The notes under the pieces were generated by a model. The model saw only the letters and a program-made list of their open reading frames with translations, was not told the origin of the DNA and ran no database searches. Source: Amaranthus tricolor (taxonomy: Eukaryota; Streptophyta; Magnoliopsida; Caryophyllales; Amaranthaceae). From it: a stretch of 64,000 nucleotides of DNA. A program made the position numbers and the translations under genes. This document shows, piece after piece, positions 12,819-25,310 of the stretch; within the stretch, counting starts at the first letter, position 1; each line of letters opens with the position of its first letter. The DNA lies in assembly GCF_026212465.1 (NCBI RefSeq), contig NC_080062.1, positions 12,657,424-12,721,423 of the forward strand. The letters run 5' to 3'.

Positions 12819-14994
12819 GCGTTTTGCCACTTTTACATATAAAGTAACTCAAACTTGGTTTGTTTTGCACGAAACTTGACACACAACACTATTTGGTATA
12901 TATTATTGTGTTGAAGTGTTAAGAATTTAAAATCTTAGTCAAATGCTAGAAATTACGTGTTAAGTTGCGATTTTAAGGGTTTTTAAGCGTTTTGCCACTT
13001 TTGCACATAAAGTAGCTCAAACTTCGTTTGTTTTGCACGAAACTTGGCTTACAACACTATTTGGTATATATTATTGTGTTGAAGTGGTTAAAATATAAAA
13101 TCATAGTCATATGCTAGAAATTACGTGATAAGTGGCGATTTTAAGTGTTTTTAAGCGTTTTTGCCACTTTTGCGCATAAAGTAGCTCAAACTTGGTTTGT
13201 TTTGCCCGAAACTTAAAATACAACACTATTTGGTATTTATTATTGTGTTGAAGTGGTTAGAACTGAATATCAAAGTCATGTGCTAGAAATTACGTGTTTT
13301 GTTGCAATTATAATAGTTTTTTAGCGTTTTTGCCACTTTTGCGCACAAAGTAGCTCAAACTTGGTTTGTTTTGCACGAAACTTGGCACACAACACTATTT
13401 GGTATATATTATTGTGTTGAAGTGGTTAGAATTGAAAATCATAGTCATATGCAAGAAATTACATGTTATGTTGTGATTTTAAGGGTTCATAAGCGTTTTT
13501 TCCACTTTTTCACATAAAGTAGCTCAAACTTGGTTTGTTTTGCACGAAACTTGGCACACAACACTATTTGGTATATATTACTGTGTTGAAGTGGTTAGAA
13601 TTGAAATTCATAGTCATATGCAAGAAATTACATGTTATGTTGTGATTTTAAGAGTTTATAAGCGTTTTTTCCACTTTTGCACATAAAGTAGCTCAAACTT
13701 GGTTCGTTTTGCACGAAACTTGGCACACAATACTATTTGGTTTTTATCATTCTGTTGAGGTGGTTAGAATTTAAAATCTTAGTCATATGCTAGAAATTAC
13801 GTGTTAAGTTGCGATTTTAAGGGTTTTTCAGCGTTTTGCCACTTTTGCGCATAAAGTAACTCAAATTCGGTTTGTTTTACACGAAACTTGGCAAACAACA
13901 CTATTTGGTATATATTACTGTGTTGCAGTGGTTAAAATATAAAATCATAGTCATATGCTAGAAATTACGTGATAAGTTATGATTATAAGGGTTTTTAAGC
14001 GTTTTTGCCAGTTTTGCGCATAAAGTAGCTCAAACTTGGTTTGTTTTGTACGAAACTTCGCACACAACACTATTTGGTATATATTATTGTATTGAAGTGG
14101 TTAGAATTTAAAATCTTAGTCATATACTAGAAATTACATGTTAAGTTGCGATTTTAAGGGTTTTTATGCGTTTTACCACTTATGCACATAAAGTAGCTCA
14201 AACTTGGTTTGTTTTGCACGAAACTTGGCACACAACACAATTTAGTATATATTATTGTGTCTAAGTGGTTAAAATATAAAATCATAGTCATATGCTAGAA
14301 ATTACGTGTTAAGTTGCGATTTTAAGGGTTTTTAAGCGTTTTGCGACTTTTGCACATAAAGTAGCTCAAACTTCGTTTGTTTTGCACGAAACTTGGCACA
14401 CAACACTATTTGGTATATATTATTGTGTTGAAGTGGTTAAAATATAAAATCATAGTCATATGCTAGAAATTATGTGATAAGTTGCGATTTTAAGGGTTTT
14501 TAAGCGTTTTTGCCACTTTTGCGCATAAAGTAGCTCAAACTTGGTTTGTTTTGCACGAAACTTCGCACACAACACTATTTGGTATATATTATTGTGTTGA
14601 AGTGGTTAGAATTGAATATCATATTCATATGCAAGAAATTACATGTTATGTTGTGATTTTAAGGGTTTATAAGCGTTTTTTCCACTTTTGCACATAAAGT
14701 AGCTCAAAGTTGGTTTGTTTTGCACGAAACTTGGCACACAACACTATTTGGTATTTATTATTCTGTTGAAGTGGTTAGAGTTTAAAATCTTTGTCATATG
14801 CTAGAAATTACGTGTTCAGTTGCGATTTTAAGGGTTTTTATGCGTTTTGCCACTTTTACATATAAAGTAACTCAAACTTGGTTTGTTTTGCACGAAACTT
14901 GACACACAACACTATTTGGTATATATTATTGTGTTGAAGTGTTAAGAATTTAAAATCTTAGTCAAATGCTAGAAATTACGTGTTAAGTTGCGAT
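12661..14994 (-). repeat. 19-monomer HOR unit, copy 2, cut by the gap
   Basis: Repeats the preceding 3.2-kb unit at an offset of 3,204 bp, very closely. Differences are few, for example 'aaattcgg' near 13,864 for 'aaactcgg' near 10,661. The unit is truncated by the N run, so about 14 of 19 monomers are visible. Confidence 0.88.
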
Positions 14995-15094
14995 NNNNNN
15001 NNNNNNNNNNNNNNNNNNNNNNNNNNNNNNNNNNNNNNNNNNNNNNNNNNNNNNNNNNNNNNNNNNNNNNNNNNNNNNNNNNNNNNNNNNNNNN
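14995..15094. other. Assembly gap, 100 N
   Basis: Exactly 100 unknown bases. A round 100-N run is the usual placeholder for a scaffold join of unknown size, so the true distance between the two arrays may be very different. Monomer orientation reverses across it, so the join is also where the strand switch sits. Confidence 0.99.
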
Positions 15095-18000
15095 GTTTGA
15101 GTTACTTTAGTGCAAAAGTGGCAAAACGCTTAAAAACCCTTAAAATCGCAACTTAACACGTAATTTTTAGCATATGACTAAGATTTTAATTCTAACCACT
15201 TCAACAGAATAATAAGTACCAAATAGTGTTGTTGCCAAGTTTCATGCAAAACAAACCAAATTTGAGCTACTTTATGTGCAAAAGTGGAAAAAAAAACGCT
15301 TATAAACCCTTAAAATCACAACATAACATGTAATTTCTTGCATATGACTATGATTTCAAATCTAACCACTTCAACACAATAATATATACAAAATAGTGTT
15401 GTGTACCAAGTTTCGTACAAAACAAACCAAGTTGAGCTACTTTGTGCGCAAAAGTGGCAAAAACGCTAAAAAAACTCTTATAATTGCAACATAACACGTA
15501 ATTTCTAGCATATGACTTTGATATTCAATTCTAACCACTTCAACACAATAATAAATACCAAATAGTGTTGTGTGCGAAGTTTAGTGCGAAACAAACCAAG
15601 TTTGATCTACTTTATGCGCAAAAGTGGCAAAAACGCTTAAAAACCCTTAAAATCGCAACTTAGCACGTAATTTTTAGCATATGACTAAGATTTTAAATTC
15701 TAAACACTTCAACACAATAATATATCAAATAGTGTTGTGTGTCAAGTTTCGTGCAAAACAAACCAAGTTTGAGCTACTTATGCGCAGAAGTGGCAAAAAC
15801 GCTTAAAAACCCATAAAATCGAAACTTTAGCATATGACAATGATATTAAATTCTTACCACTTCAACACAATAATATATACCAAATTGTGTTGTATGTCAA
15901 GTTTCGTGCAAAACAAACCAAGTTTGAGCTACTTTATGGCCAAAAGTGCCAAAAACGCTTAAAAAGCCTTAAAATCGCAATTTATCACGTAATTTCTAGG
16001 ATATGACTATGCTTTTATATTTTAACCACTTAGACACAATAATATATACCAAATAGTGTTGTGTGCCTAGTTTCGTGCAAAACAAACAAGGTTTGAGCTA
16101 CTTTATGTGCAAAAGTGGTAAAACGCTTAAAAACCCTTAAAGATCGCAACTTAACAGTAAATTCTAGCATATGACTAAGATTTTAAATTCTAACCACTTC
16201 AAGACAATAATATACCAAATAGTGTTGTGTGCGAAGTTTCGTACAAAACAAACCAAGTTAGAGCTACTTTATGGCGCAAAAGTGGCAAAAACGCTTTAAA
16301 ACCCTTATAATCAGAACTTATCACGTAATTTCTAGTATATGACTATGATTTTATATTTTAACCACTTCAACACAGTAATATATACCAAATAGTGTTGTGC
16401 CAAGTTTCGTGTAATACAAACCAAGTTTGAGTTACTTTATATGCAAAAGTGGCAAAACGCTTAAAAACCCTTAAAATCGCAACTTAGCACGTAATATTTA
16501 GCATATGACCTAAGATTTTAAATTCTAACCACTTCAACAGAACAATAAATACCAAATAGTGTTGTGTGCCAAGTTTCATGCAAAACAAACCAAGTTTGAG
16601 CTACTTTATGCGCAAAAGTGGAAAAAACGCTTATAAACCCTTAAAATCACAACATAAAATGTAATTTCTTGCATATGACTATGATTTTCAATTCTAACCA
16701 CTTCAACACAATAATATATACCAATAGTGTTGTGTGCCAAGTTTCGTGCAAAACAAACCAAGTTTGAGCTACTTTGTGCGAAAAAGTGGCAAAAACGCTA
16801 AAAAACTCTTATAATTGCAACATAACACGTAATTTCTAGCATATGACTTTGATATTCAATTCTAACCACTTCAACACAATAGTAAATACCAAATAGTGTT
16901 GTGTGCGGAGTTTTGTGCAAAACAAACCAAGTTTGAGCTACTTTATGCGCAAAAGTGGCAAAAACGCTTAAAAACCCTTTAATTCGCAACTTATCACGTA
17001 ATTTCTAGCATATTACTATGATTTATATTTTAACCACTTCAACACAATAATATGTACCAAATAGTGTTGTGAGCCAAGTTTCGTGTAAAACAAACGAAGT
17101 TTGTGCTACTTTATGAGCAAAAGTGGTAAAAACGCTTAAAAATTAAAAAGCCTTAAAATCGCAATTTATCACGTAATTTCTAGGATATGACTATGATTTT
17201 ATATTTTAACCACTTAGACACAATAATATATACCAAATAGTGTTGTGTGCCTAGTTTCGTGCAAAACAAATAAGGTTTGAGCTACTTTATGCGCAAAAGT
17301 GGTAAAACGCTTAAAAACCCTTAAAATCGCAACTTAACATGTAATTTCTAGCATATGACTAAGATTTTAAAATCTAACCACTTCAACACAATAATATATA
17401 CCAAATAGTGTTGTGTGCGAAGTTTCGTACAAAACAAACCAAGTTAGAGCTACTTTATGCACAAAAGTGGCAAAAACGCTTAAAAAACCCTTATAATCAT
17501 AACTTATCACGTAATTTCTAGCATATGACTATGATTTTATATTTTAACCACGTCAACACAGTAATATATACCAAATAGTGTTGTGTGCCAAGTTTCGGTA
17601 AAACAAACCAAGTTTGAGTTACTTTATATGCAAAAGTGGCAAAACGCTTAAAAAACCCTTAGAATCGCAACTTAGCACGTAATTTTTAGCATATGACTAA
17701 GATTTTAATTCTAACCACTCAAAAGAATAATAAATACCAAATAGTGTTGTGTGCCATGTTTCGTGCAAAACAAACCAAGTTGGAGCTACTTTATATGAAA
17801 AAGTGAAAAAAACGGTTATGAACCCTTAAAATCACAACATAACATGTATTTCTTGCATATGACTATGATTTTAGATTCTAACCACTTCAACACAATAATA
17901 TATACCAAATAGTGTTGTGTGCCAAGTTTCGTGCAAAACAAACCAAGTTTGAGCTACTTTATGTGCAAATGTGCTAAAACGCTTAAAAACCCTTAAAATC

Positions 18001-18285
18001 GCAACTTAACATGTAATTTCTAGCATACGACTAAGATTTTAAATTATAACCACTTCAACACAATAATATATACCAAATAGGTGTTGTGTGCGAAGTTTCG
18101 TACAAAACAAACCAAGTTAGAGCTACTTTATGCGCAAAAGTGGAAAAAACGCTTAAAAACCCTTATAATCATAACTTATCAAGTAATTTCTAGCATATGA
18201 CTATGATTTTATATTTTAACCACTTCAACACAGTAATATATACCAAATAGTGTTGTGTGCCAAGTTTCGTGTAAAACAACCATGT
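15095..18285 (+). repeat. 3.19-kb (19-monomer) unit, copy a
   Basis: First visible unit of array 2. Markers recur about 3,191-3,197 bp later: 'gtgcgaagtttagtgcg' at 15,575/18,766, a 13-bp-deleted m3-like monomer at 15,821/19,014, 'gtgtgcggagttttgtg' at 16,904/20,095, 'cggttatgaaccc' at 17,813/21,010. D-type monomers ('gactttgatattc') lie at 15,514 and 16,845. Copy a shows more one-base indels than copy b, such as 'ctttatggcgc' near 16,270. The unit is also the left end of a 10-kb block repeated at 27.2 kb. Confidence 0.87.
15821..15850 (+). repeat. m3-like monomer with 13-bp deletion
   Basis: Reads 'gaaactttagcatatgacaa'. The undeleted form, near 40,620, has 'atcaggtaatttg' between 'gaaactt' and 'tagcatatg'. 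The same deletion is at 19,014 and 27,960, which links these three block copies by descent. Confidence 0.82.
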
Positions 18286-21200
18286 TTGAGTTACTTTATG
18301 TGCAAAAGTGGCAAAACGCTTAAAAACCCTTAAAATCGCAACTTAACACGTAATTTTTAGCATATGAGTAAGATTTTAAATTCTAACCACTTCAACAGAA
18401 TAATAAGTACCAAATAGTGTTGTGTGCCAAGTTTCGTGCAAAACAAACCAAATTTGTGCTACTTTATGTGCAAAAGTGGAAAAAACGCTTATAAACCCTT
18501 AAAATCACAACATAACATGTAATTTCTTGCATATGACTATGATTTTCAAATCTAACCACTTCAACACAATAATATATACAAAATAGTGTTGTGTACCAAG
18601 TTTCGTACAAAACAAACCAAGTTTGAGCTACTTTGTGCGCAAAAGTGGCAAAAAACGCTAAAAAACTCTTATAATTGCAACATAACACGTAATTTCTAGC
18701 ATATGACTTGATATTCAATTCTAACCACTTCAACACAATAATAAATACCAAATAGTGTTGTGTGCGAAGTTTAGTGCGAAACAAACCAAGTTTGATCTAC
18801 TTTATGCGCAAAAGTGGCAAAACGCTTAAAAACCCTTAAAATCGCAACTTAGCACGTAATTTTTAGCATATGACTAAGATTTTAAATTCTAAACACTTCA
18901 ACACAATAATATATATCAAATAGTGTTGTGTGTCAAGTTTCGTGCAAAACAAACCAAGTTTGAGCTACTTTATGCGCAGAAGTGGCAAAAACGCTTAAAA
19001 AACCCATAAAATCGAAACTTTAGCATATGACAATGATATTAAATTCTTACCACTTCAACACAATAATATATACCAAATTGTGTTGTATGTCAAGTTTCGT
19101 GCAAAACAAACCAAGTTTGAGCTACTTTATGCGCAAAAGTGCCAAAAACGCTTAAAAAGCCTTAAAATCGCAATTTATCACGTAATTTCTAGGATATGAC
19201 TATGCTTTTATATTTTAACCACTTAGACACAATAATATATACCAATAGTGTTGTGTGCCTAGTTTCGTGCAAAACAAACAAGGTTTGAGCTACTTTATGT
19301 GCAAAAGTGTAAAACGCTTAAAAACCCTTAAAATCGCAACTTAACATGTAAATTCTAGCATATGACTAAGATTTTAAATTCTAACCACTTCAAGACAATA
19401 ATATATACCAAATAGTGTTGTGTGCGAAGTTTCGTACAAAACAAACCAAGTTAGAGCTACTTTATGCGCAAAAGTGGCAAAAACGCTTTAAAACCCTTAT
19501 AATCAGAACTTATCACGTAATTTCTAGTATATGACTATGATTTTATATTTTAACCACTTCAACACAGTAATATATACCAAATAGTGTTGTGTGCCAAGTT
19601 TCGTGTAATACAAACCAAGTTTGAGTTACTTTATATGCAAAAGTGGCAAAACGCTTAAAAACCCTTAAAATCGCAACTTAGCAACGTAATATTTAGCATA
19701 TGACTAAGATTTTAAATTCTAACCACTTCAACAGAACAATAAATACCAAATAGTGTTGTGTGCCAAGTTTCATGCAAAACAAACCAAGTTTGAGCTACTT
19801 TATGCGCAAAAGTGGAAAAAACGCTTATAAACCCTTAAAATCACAACATAAAATGTATTTCTTGCATATGACTATGATTTTCAATTCTAACCACTTCAAC
19901 ACAATAATATATACCAAATAGTGTTGTGTGCCAAGTTTCGTGCAAAACAAACCAAGTTTGAGCTACTTTGTGCGAAAAAGTGGCAAAAACGCTAAAAAAC
20001 TCTTATAATTGCAACATAACACGTAATTTCTAGCATATGACTTTGATATTCAATTCTAACCACTTCAACACAATAGTAAATACCAAATAGTGTTGTGTGC
20101 GGAGTTTTGTGCAAAACAAACCAAGTTTGAGCTACTTTATGCGCAAAAGTGGCAAAAAACGCTTAAAAAACCCTTTAATTCGCAACTTATCACGTAATTT
20201 CTAGCATATTACTATGATTTTATATTTTAACCACTTCAACACAATAATATGTACCAAATAGTGTTGTGAGCCAAGTTTCGTGTAAAACAAACGAAGTTTG
20301 TGCTACTTTATGAGCAAAAGTGGTAAAAACGCTTAAAAATTAAAAAGCCTTAAAATCGCAATTTATCACGTAATTTCTAGGATATGACTATGATTTTATA
20401 TTTTAACCACTTAGACACAATAATATATACCAAATAGTGTTGTGTGCCTAGTTTCGTGCAAAACAAATAAGGTTGAGCTACTTTATGTGCAAAAGTGGTA
20501 AAACGCTTAAAAACCCTTAAAATCGCAACTTAACATGTAATTTCTAGCATATGACTAAGATTTTAAAATCTAACCACTTCAACACAATAATATATACCAA
20601 ATAGTGTTGTGTGCGAAGTTTCGTACAAAACAAACCAAGTTAGAGCTACTTTATGCGCAAAAGTGGCAAAAACGCTTAAAAACCCTTATAATCATAACTT
20701 ATCACGTAATTTCTAGCATATGACTATGATTTTATATTTTAACCACGTCAACACAGTAATATATACCAAATAGTGTGTGTTGCCAAGTTTCGTGTAAAAC
20801 AAACCAAGTTTGAGTTACTTTATATGCAAAAGTGGCAAAACGCTTAAAAACCCTTAGAATCGCAACTTAGCACGTAATTTTTAGCATATGACTAGAATTT
20901 TAAATTCTAACCACTTCAAAAGAATAATAAATACCAAATAGTGTTGTGTGCCATGTTTCGTGCAAAACAAACCAAGTTGGAGCTACTTTATATGAAAAAG
21001 TGGAAAAAACGGTTATGAACCCTTAAAATCACAACATAACATGTAATTTCTTGCATATGACTATGATTTTAGATTCTAACCACTTCAACACAATAATATA
21101 TACCAAATAGTTTGTGTGCCAAGTTTCGTGCAAAACAAACCAAGTTTGAGCTACTTTATGTGCAAATGTGCTAAAACGCTTAAAAACCCTTAAAATCGCA

Positions 21201-21480
21201 ACTTAACATGTAATTTCTAGCATACGACTAAGATTTTAAATTATAACCACTTCAACACAATAATATATACCAAATAGTGTTGTGTGCGAAGTTTCGTACA
21301 AAACAAACCAAGTTAGAGCTACTTTATGCGCAAAAGTGGAAAAAACGCTTAAAAACCCTTATAATCATAACTTATCAAGTAATTTCTAGCATATGACTAT
21401 GATTTTATATTTTAACCACTTCAACACAGTAATATATACCAAATAGTGTTGTGTGCCAAGTTTCGTGTAAAACAAACCAT
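18286..21480 (+). repeat. 3.19-kb (19-monomer) unit, copy b
   Basis: Tandem copy of 15,095-18,285. Periodicity at about 3.19 kb continues to about 21,920, where 'gcggagtttcgtg' (21,959) replaces the 'gcgaagtttagtg' found at the equivalent place near 18,768. The exchange seam between copies therefore lies between the D-type marker at 18,705 and 18,766. Confidence 0.87.
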
Positions 21481-24400
21481 GTTTGAGTTACTTTATGTGC
21501 AAAAGTGGCAAAACGCTTAAAAACCCTTAAAATCGCAACTTAACACGTAATTTTTAGCATATGAGTAAGATTTTAAATTCTAACCACTTCAACAGAATAA
21601 TAAGTACCAAATAGTGTTGTGTGCCAAGTTTCGTGCAAAACAAACCAAATTTGTGCTACTTTATGTGCAAAAGTGGAAAAAACGCTTATAAACCCTTAAA
21701 ATCACAACATAACATGTAATTTCTTGCATATGACTATGATTTTCAAATCTAACCACTTCAACACAATAATAAATACAAAATAGTGTTGTGTACCAAGTTT
21801 CGTACAAAACAAACCAAGTTTGAGCTACTTTGTGCGCAAAAGTGGCAAAAACGCTAAAAAACTCTTATAATTGCAACATAACACGTAATTTCTAGCATAT
21901 GACTTTGATATTCAATTCTAACCACTTCAACACAATAGTAAATACCAAATAGTGTTGTGTGCGGAGTTTCGTGCAAAACAAACCAAGTTTGGGCTACTTT
22001 ATGCGCAAAAGTGGCAAAAACGCTTAAAAACCCCTTTAATTCGCAACTTATCACGTAATTTCTAGCATATTACTATGATTTTATATTTTAACCGCTTCAA
22101 CACAATAATATGTACCAATAGTGTTGTGAGCCAAGTTTCGTGTAAAACAAACGAAGTTTGTGCTACTTTATGCGCAAAAGTGGTAAAAACGCTTAAAATT
22201 TAAAAAGCCTTAAAATCGTAATTTATCACGTAATTTCTAGGATATGACTATGATTTTATATTTAACCTCTTAGACACAATAATATATACCAAATAGTGTT
22301 GTGTGCCTAGTTTCGTGCAAAACAAACAAGGTTTGAGCTACTTTATGTGCAAAAGTGGTAAAACGCTTAAAAACCCTTAAAATCGCAACTTAACATGTAA
22401 TTTCTAACATATGACTAAGATTTTAAATTCTAACCACTTCAACACAATAATATATACCAAATAGTGTTGTGTGCGAAGTTCGTACAAAACAAACCAAGTT
22501 ACAGCTACTTTATGCGCAAAAGTGCAAAAAACGCTTAAAAACCCTTATAATCATAACTTATCACGTAATTTCTAGCATATGACTATGATTTTATATTTTA
22601 ACCACTTCAACACATTAATATATACAAAATAGTGTTGTGTGCCAAGTTTCGTGTAAAACAAACCAAGTTTGAGTTATTTTATATGCAAAAGTGGCAAAAC
22701 GCTTAAAAACCCTTAAAATCGCAACTTAGCACGTAATTTTTAGCATATGACTAAGATTTTAAATTCTAACCACTTCAACAGAACAATAAATACCAAATAG
22801 TGTTGTGTGCCAAGTTTCGTGCAAAACAAACCAAGTTTGAGCTACTTTGTGCGAAAAAGTGGCAAAAACGCTAAAAAAGCTCTTATAATTGCAACATAAC
22901 ACGTAATTTCTAGCATATGACTTTGATATTCAATTCTAACCACTTCAACACAATAGTAAATACCAAATAGTGTTGTCTGCGGAGTTTCGTGCAAAACAAA
23001 CCAAGTTTGAGCTACTTTATGCGCAAAAGTGGCAAAAACGCTTAAAAAACCCTTTAATTCGCAACTTATCACGTAATTTCTAGCATATTACTATGATTTT
23101 ATATTTTAACCACTTCAACACAATAATATATACCAAATAGTGTTGTGAGCCAAGTTTCGTGTAAAACAAACGAAGTTTGTGCTACTTTATGCGCAAAAGT
23201 GGTAAAAACGCTTAAAATTAAAAAGCCTTAAAATCGCAATTTATCACGTAATTTCTAAGATATGACTATGATTTTATATGTTAACCACTTAGACACAATA
23301 ATATATACCAAATAGTGTTGTGTGCCAAGTTTCGTGCAAAAAAAAAAGGTTTGAGCTACTTTATGCGCAAAAGTGGTAAAACGCTTAAAAACCCTTAAAA
23401 TCGCAACTTAACATGTAATTTCTAGCTTATGACTAAGATTTTAAATTCTAACCGCTTTTAAATTCTAACCACTTCAACACAATAATATATACCAAATAGT
23501 GTTGTGTGCGAAGTTTCGTACAAAACAAACCAAGTTAAAGCAACTTATGCGCAAAAGTGGAAAAAATGCTTAAAGACCCTTATAATCATAACTTATCAAG
23601 TAATTTCTAGCATATGACTATGATTTTATATTTTAACCACTTCAGCACAGTAATATATACCAAATAGTGTTGTGTGCCAAGTTTCGTGTAAAACAAACCA
23701 TGTTTGAGTTACTTTATGTGCAATAGTGGAAAAAACGCTTAAAAACCCTTAAAATGGCAACTTAACATGTAATTTCTAGCATTGACTAAGATTTTAAATT
23801 CTAACCAGTTCAACACAATAATATATACCAAATAGTGTTGTGTGCGAAGTTTCGTACAAAAACAAACCAAGTTAGAGCTACTTTATGCGCAAAAGTGGCA
23901 AAAACGCTTAAAAACCCTTATAATCATAACTTATCACGTAATTTCTAGCATATGACTATGATTTTATATTTTAACCACGTCAACACAGTAATATATACCA
24001 AATAGTGTTGTGTGCCAAGTTTCGTGTAAAACAAACCAAGTTTGAGTTACTTTATATGCAAAAGTGGCAAAACGCTTAAAAACCCTTAGAATCGCAACTT
24101 AGCACGTAATTTTTAGCATATGACTAAGATTTTAAATTCTAACCACTTCAAAGAATAATAAATACCAATAGTGTTGTGTGCCATGTTTCGTGCAAAACAA
24201 ACCAAGTTGGAGCTACTTTATGTGAAAAAGTGGAAAAAACGGTTATGAACCCTTAAAATCACAACATAACATGTAATTTCTTGCATATGACTATGATTTT
24301 AGATTCTAACCACTTCAACACAATAATATATACCAAATAGTGTTGTGTGCCAAGTTTCGTGCAAAACAAACCAAGTTTGAGCTACTTTATGTGCAAAAGT

Positions 24401-25310
24401 GGTAAAACGCTTAAAACCCTTAAAATCGCAACTTAACATGTAATTTCTAGCATATGACTAAGATTTTAAATTCTAACCACTTCAACACAATAATATATAC
24501 CAAATAGTGTTGTGTGCGAAGTTTCGTACAAACCAAACCAAGTTAGAGCTACTTTATGCGCAAAGTGGAAAAAATGCTTAAAGACCCTTATAATAATAAC
24601 TTATCAAGTAATTTCTAGCATATGACTATGATTTTATATTTTAACCACTTCAACACAGTAATATATATCAAATAGTGTTGTGTGCCAAGTTTCGTGTAAA
24701 ACAAACCATGTTTGAGTTACTTTATGTGCAAAAGTGGCAAAACGCTTAAAAACCCTTAAAATCGCAACTTAACACGTAATTTTTAGCATATGACTAAGAT
24801 TTTAAATTCTAACCACTTCAACAGAATAATAAGTACCAAATAGTGTTGTGTGCCAAGTTTCGTGCAAAACAAACCAAATTTGAGCTACTTTATGTGCAAA
24901 AGTGGAAAAAACGCTTATAAACCCTTAAAATCACAACATAACATGTAATTTCTTGCATATGACTATGATTTTCAAATATAACCACTTCAACACAATAATA
25001 TATACAAAATAGTGTTGTGTACCAAGTTTCGTGCAAAACAAACCAAGTTTGAGCGCGCAAAAGTGGCAAAAACGCTAAAAAACTCTTATAATTGCAACAT
25101 AACACGTAATTTCTAGCATATGACTTTGATATTCAATTCTAACCACTTCAGCACAATAATAAATACCAAATAGTGTTGTGTGCGAAGTTTCGTGCGAAAC
25201 AAACCAAGTTTGAGCTACTTTATGCGCAAAAGTGGCAAAAACGCTTAAAAAACCCTTAAAATCGCAACTTAGCACGTAATTTTTAGCATATGACTAAGAT
25301 TTTAAATTCT
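21481..25310 (+). repeat. Right part of 10-kb block copy 1
   Basis: About 23 monomers. D-type monomers lie at 21,901, 22,919 and 25,122, spaced 6 and 13 units. 'cggttatgaaccc' recurs at 24,240, which is 3,230 bp after 21,010. The block includes the micro-duplication at 23,439 and a monomer near 25,050 that has lost 'ctactttat'. It matches 33.4-37.3 kb nearly base for base apart from homopolymer-length changes. Confidence 0.82.
23439..23470 (+). repeat. 17-18-bp micro-duplication
   Basis: 'ttttaaattctaacc' is present twice in a row, joined by 'gc', before 'acttcaacac'. The same event is at 35,411, with one substitution ('ccga' for 'ccgc'), so it predates the 10-kb block duplication. Confidence 0.85.

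Larger units (their letters stand above)
1..14994 (-). repeat. Satellite array 1, about 168.6-bp monomer, inverted orientation
   Basis: Continuous head-to-tail satellite. The motif 'aggg' before 'tttttaagcg' recurs at 1, 170, 339, 508 and 676, giving steps of 168-169. Each monomer carries, in this orientation, 'gccacttttgc', 'ataaagtagctcaaac', 'ggtttgttttgcacgaaac', 'cacaacactatttggtat', 'gttgaagtggtt' and 'agtcatatgctag'. These are reverse complements of the motifs right of the gap, so it is the same family on the other strand. No other sequence interrupts it. It shares the C- and D-type monomers and a 19-monomer period with the left part of array 2. It lacks the 9-monomer HOR of 46-64 kb. 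The window starts inside a monomer. The centromeric or pericentromeric role is inferred from repeat class only. Confidence 0.97.
15095..25310 (+). repeat. 10-kb segmental block, copy 1
   Basis: This block recurs at 27,230-37,287. Shared rare markers: 'gtgttgtctgcgg' at 22,971/34,943, 'aaaaaaaaaggtttgag' near 23,340/35,312, a 17-18-bp micro-duplication at 23,439/35,411, and 'gagcgcgcaaaagtgg' near 25,051/37,029. Offsets are 11,969-11,979 bp in the right part and about 12,136-12,139 bp at the extreme left. D-type spacing in units is 8, 11, 8, 11, 6, 13. The right edge is set at 25,310, where 'aaccacttcaacagaac' departs from 'aaacacttcaacacaat' in copy 2. Confidence 0.85.

Noticed and set aside
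14900..15200. Fold-back (hairpin) read artefact as cause of the orientation switch
   Set aside because: The two flanks read outward differ at several diagnostic bases and are not in the same monomer register, and a gap lies between them. A wrong contig orientation or a real inversion remains possible.
18464..18784. Longest open frame, 106 codons on the minus strand; similar frames of 61-98 codons at 16,798-16,989, 21,854-22,054, 28,940-29,236, 31,961-32,152, 33,823-34,014, 39,047-39,268, 46,058-46,297 and 57,807-58,031
   Set aside because: They are the repeat read in one frame. 168 is a multiple of 3, so a frame can run from one monomer to the next until an indel or stop. The peptides repeat with the monomers and have no start signal, domain or independent conservation. 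Most begin or end in D-type monomers.
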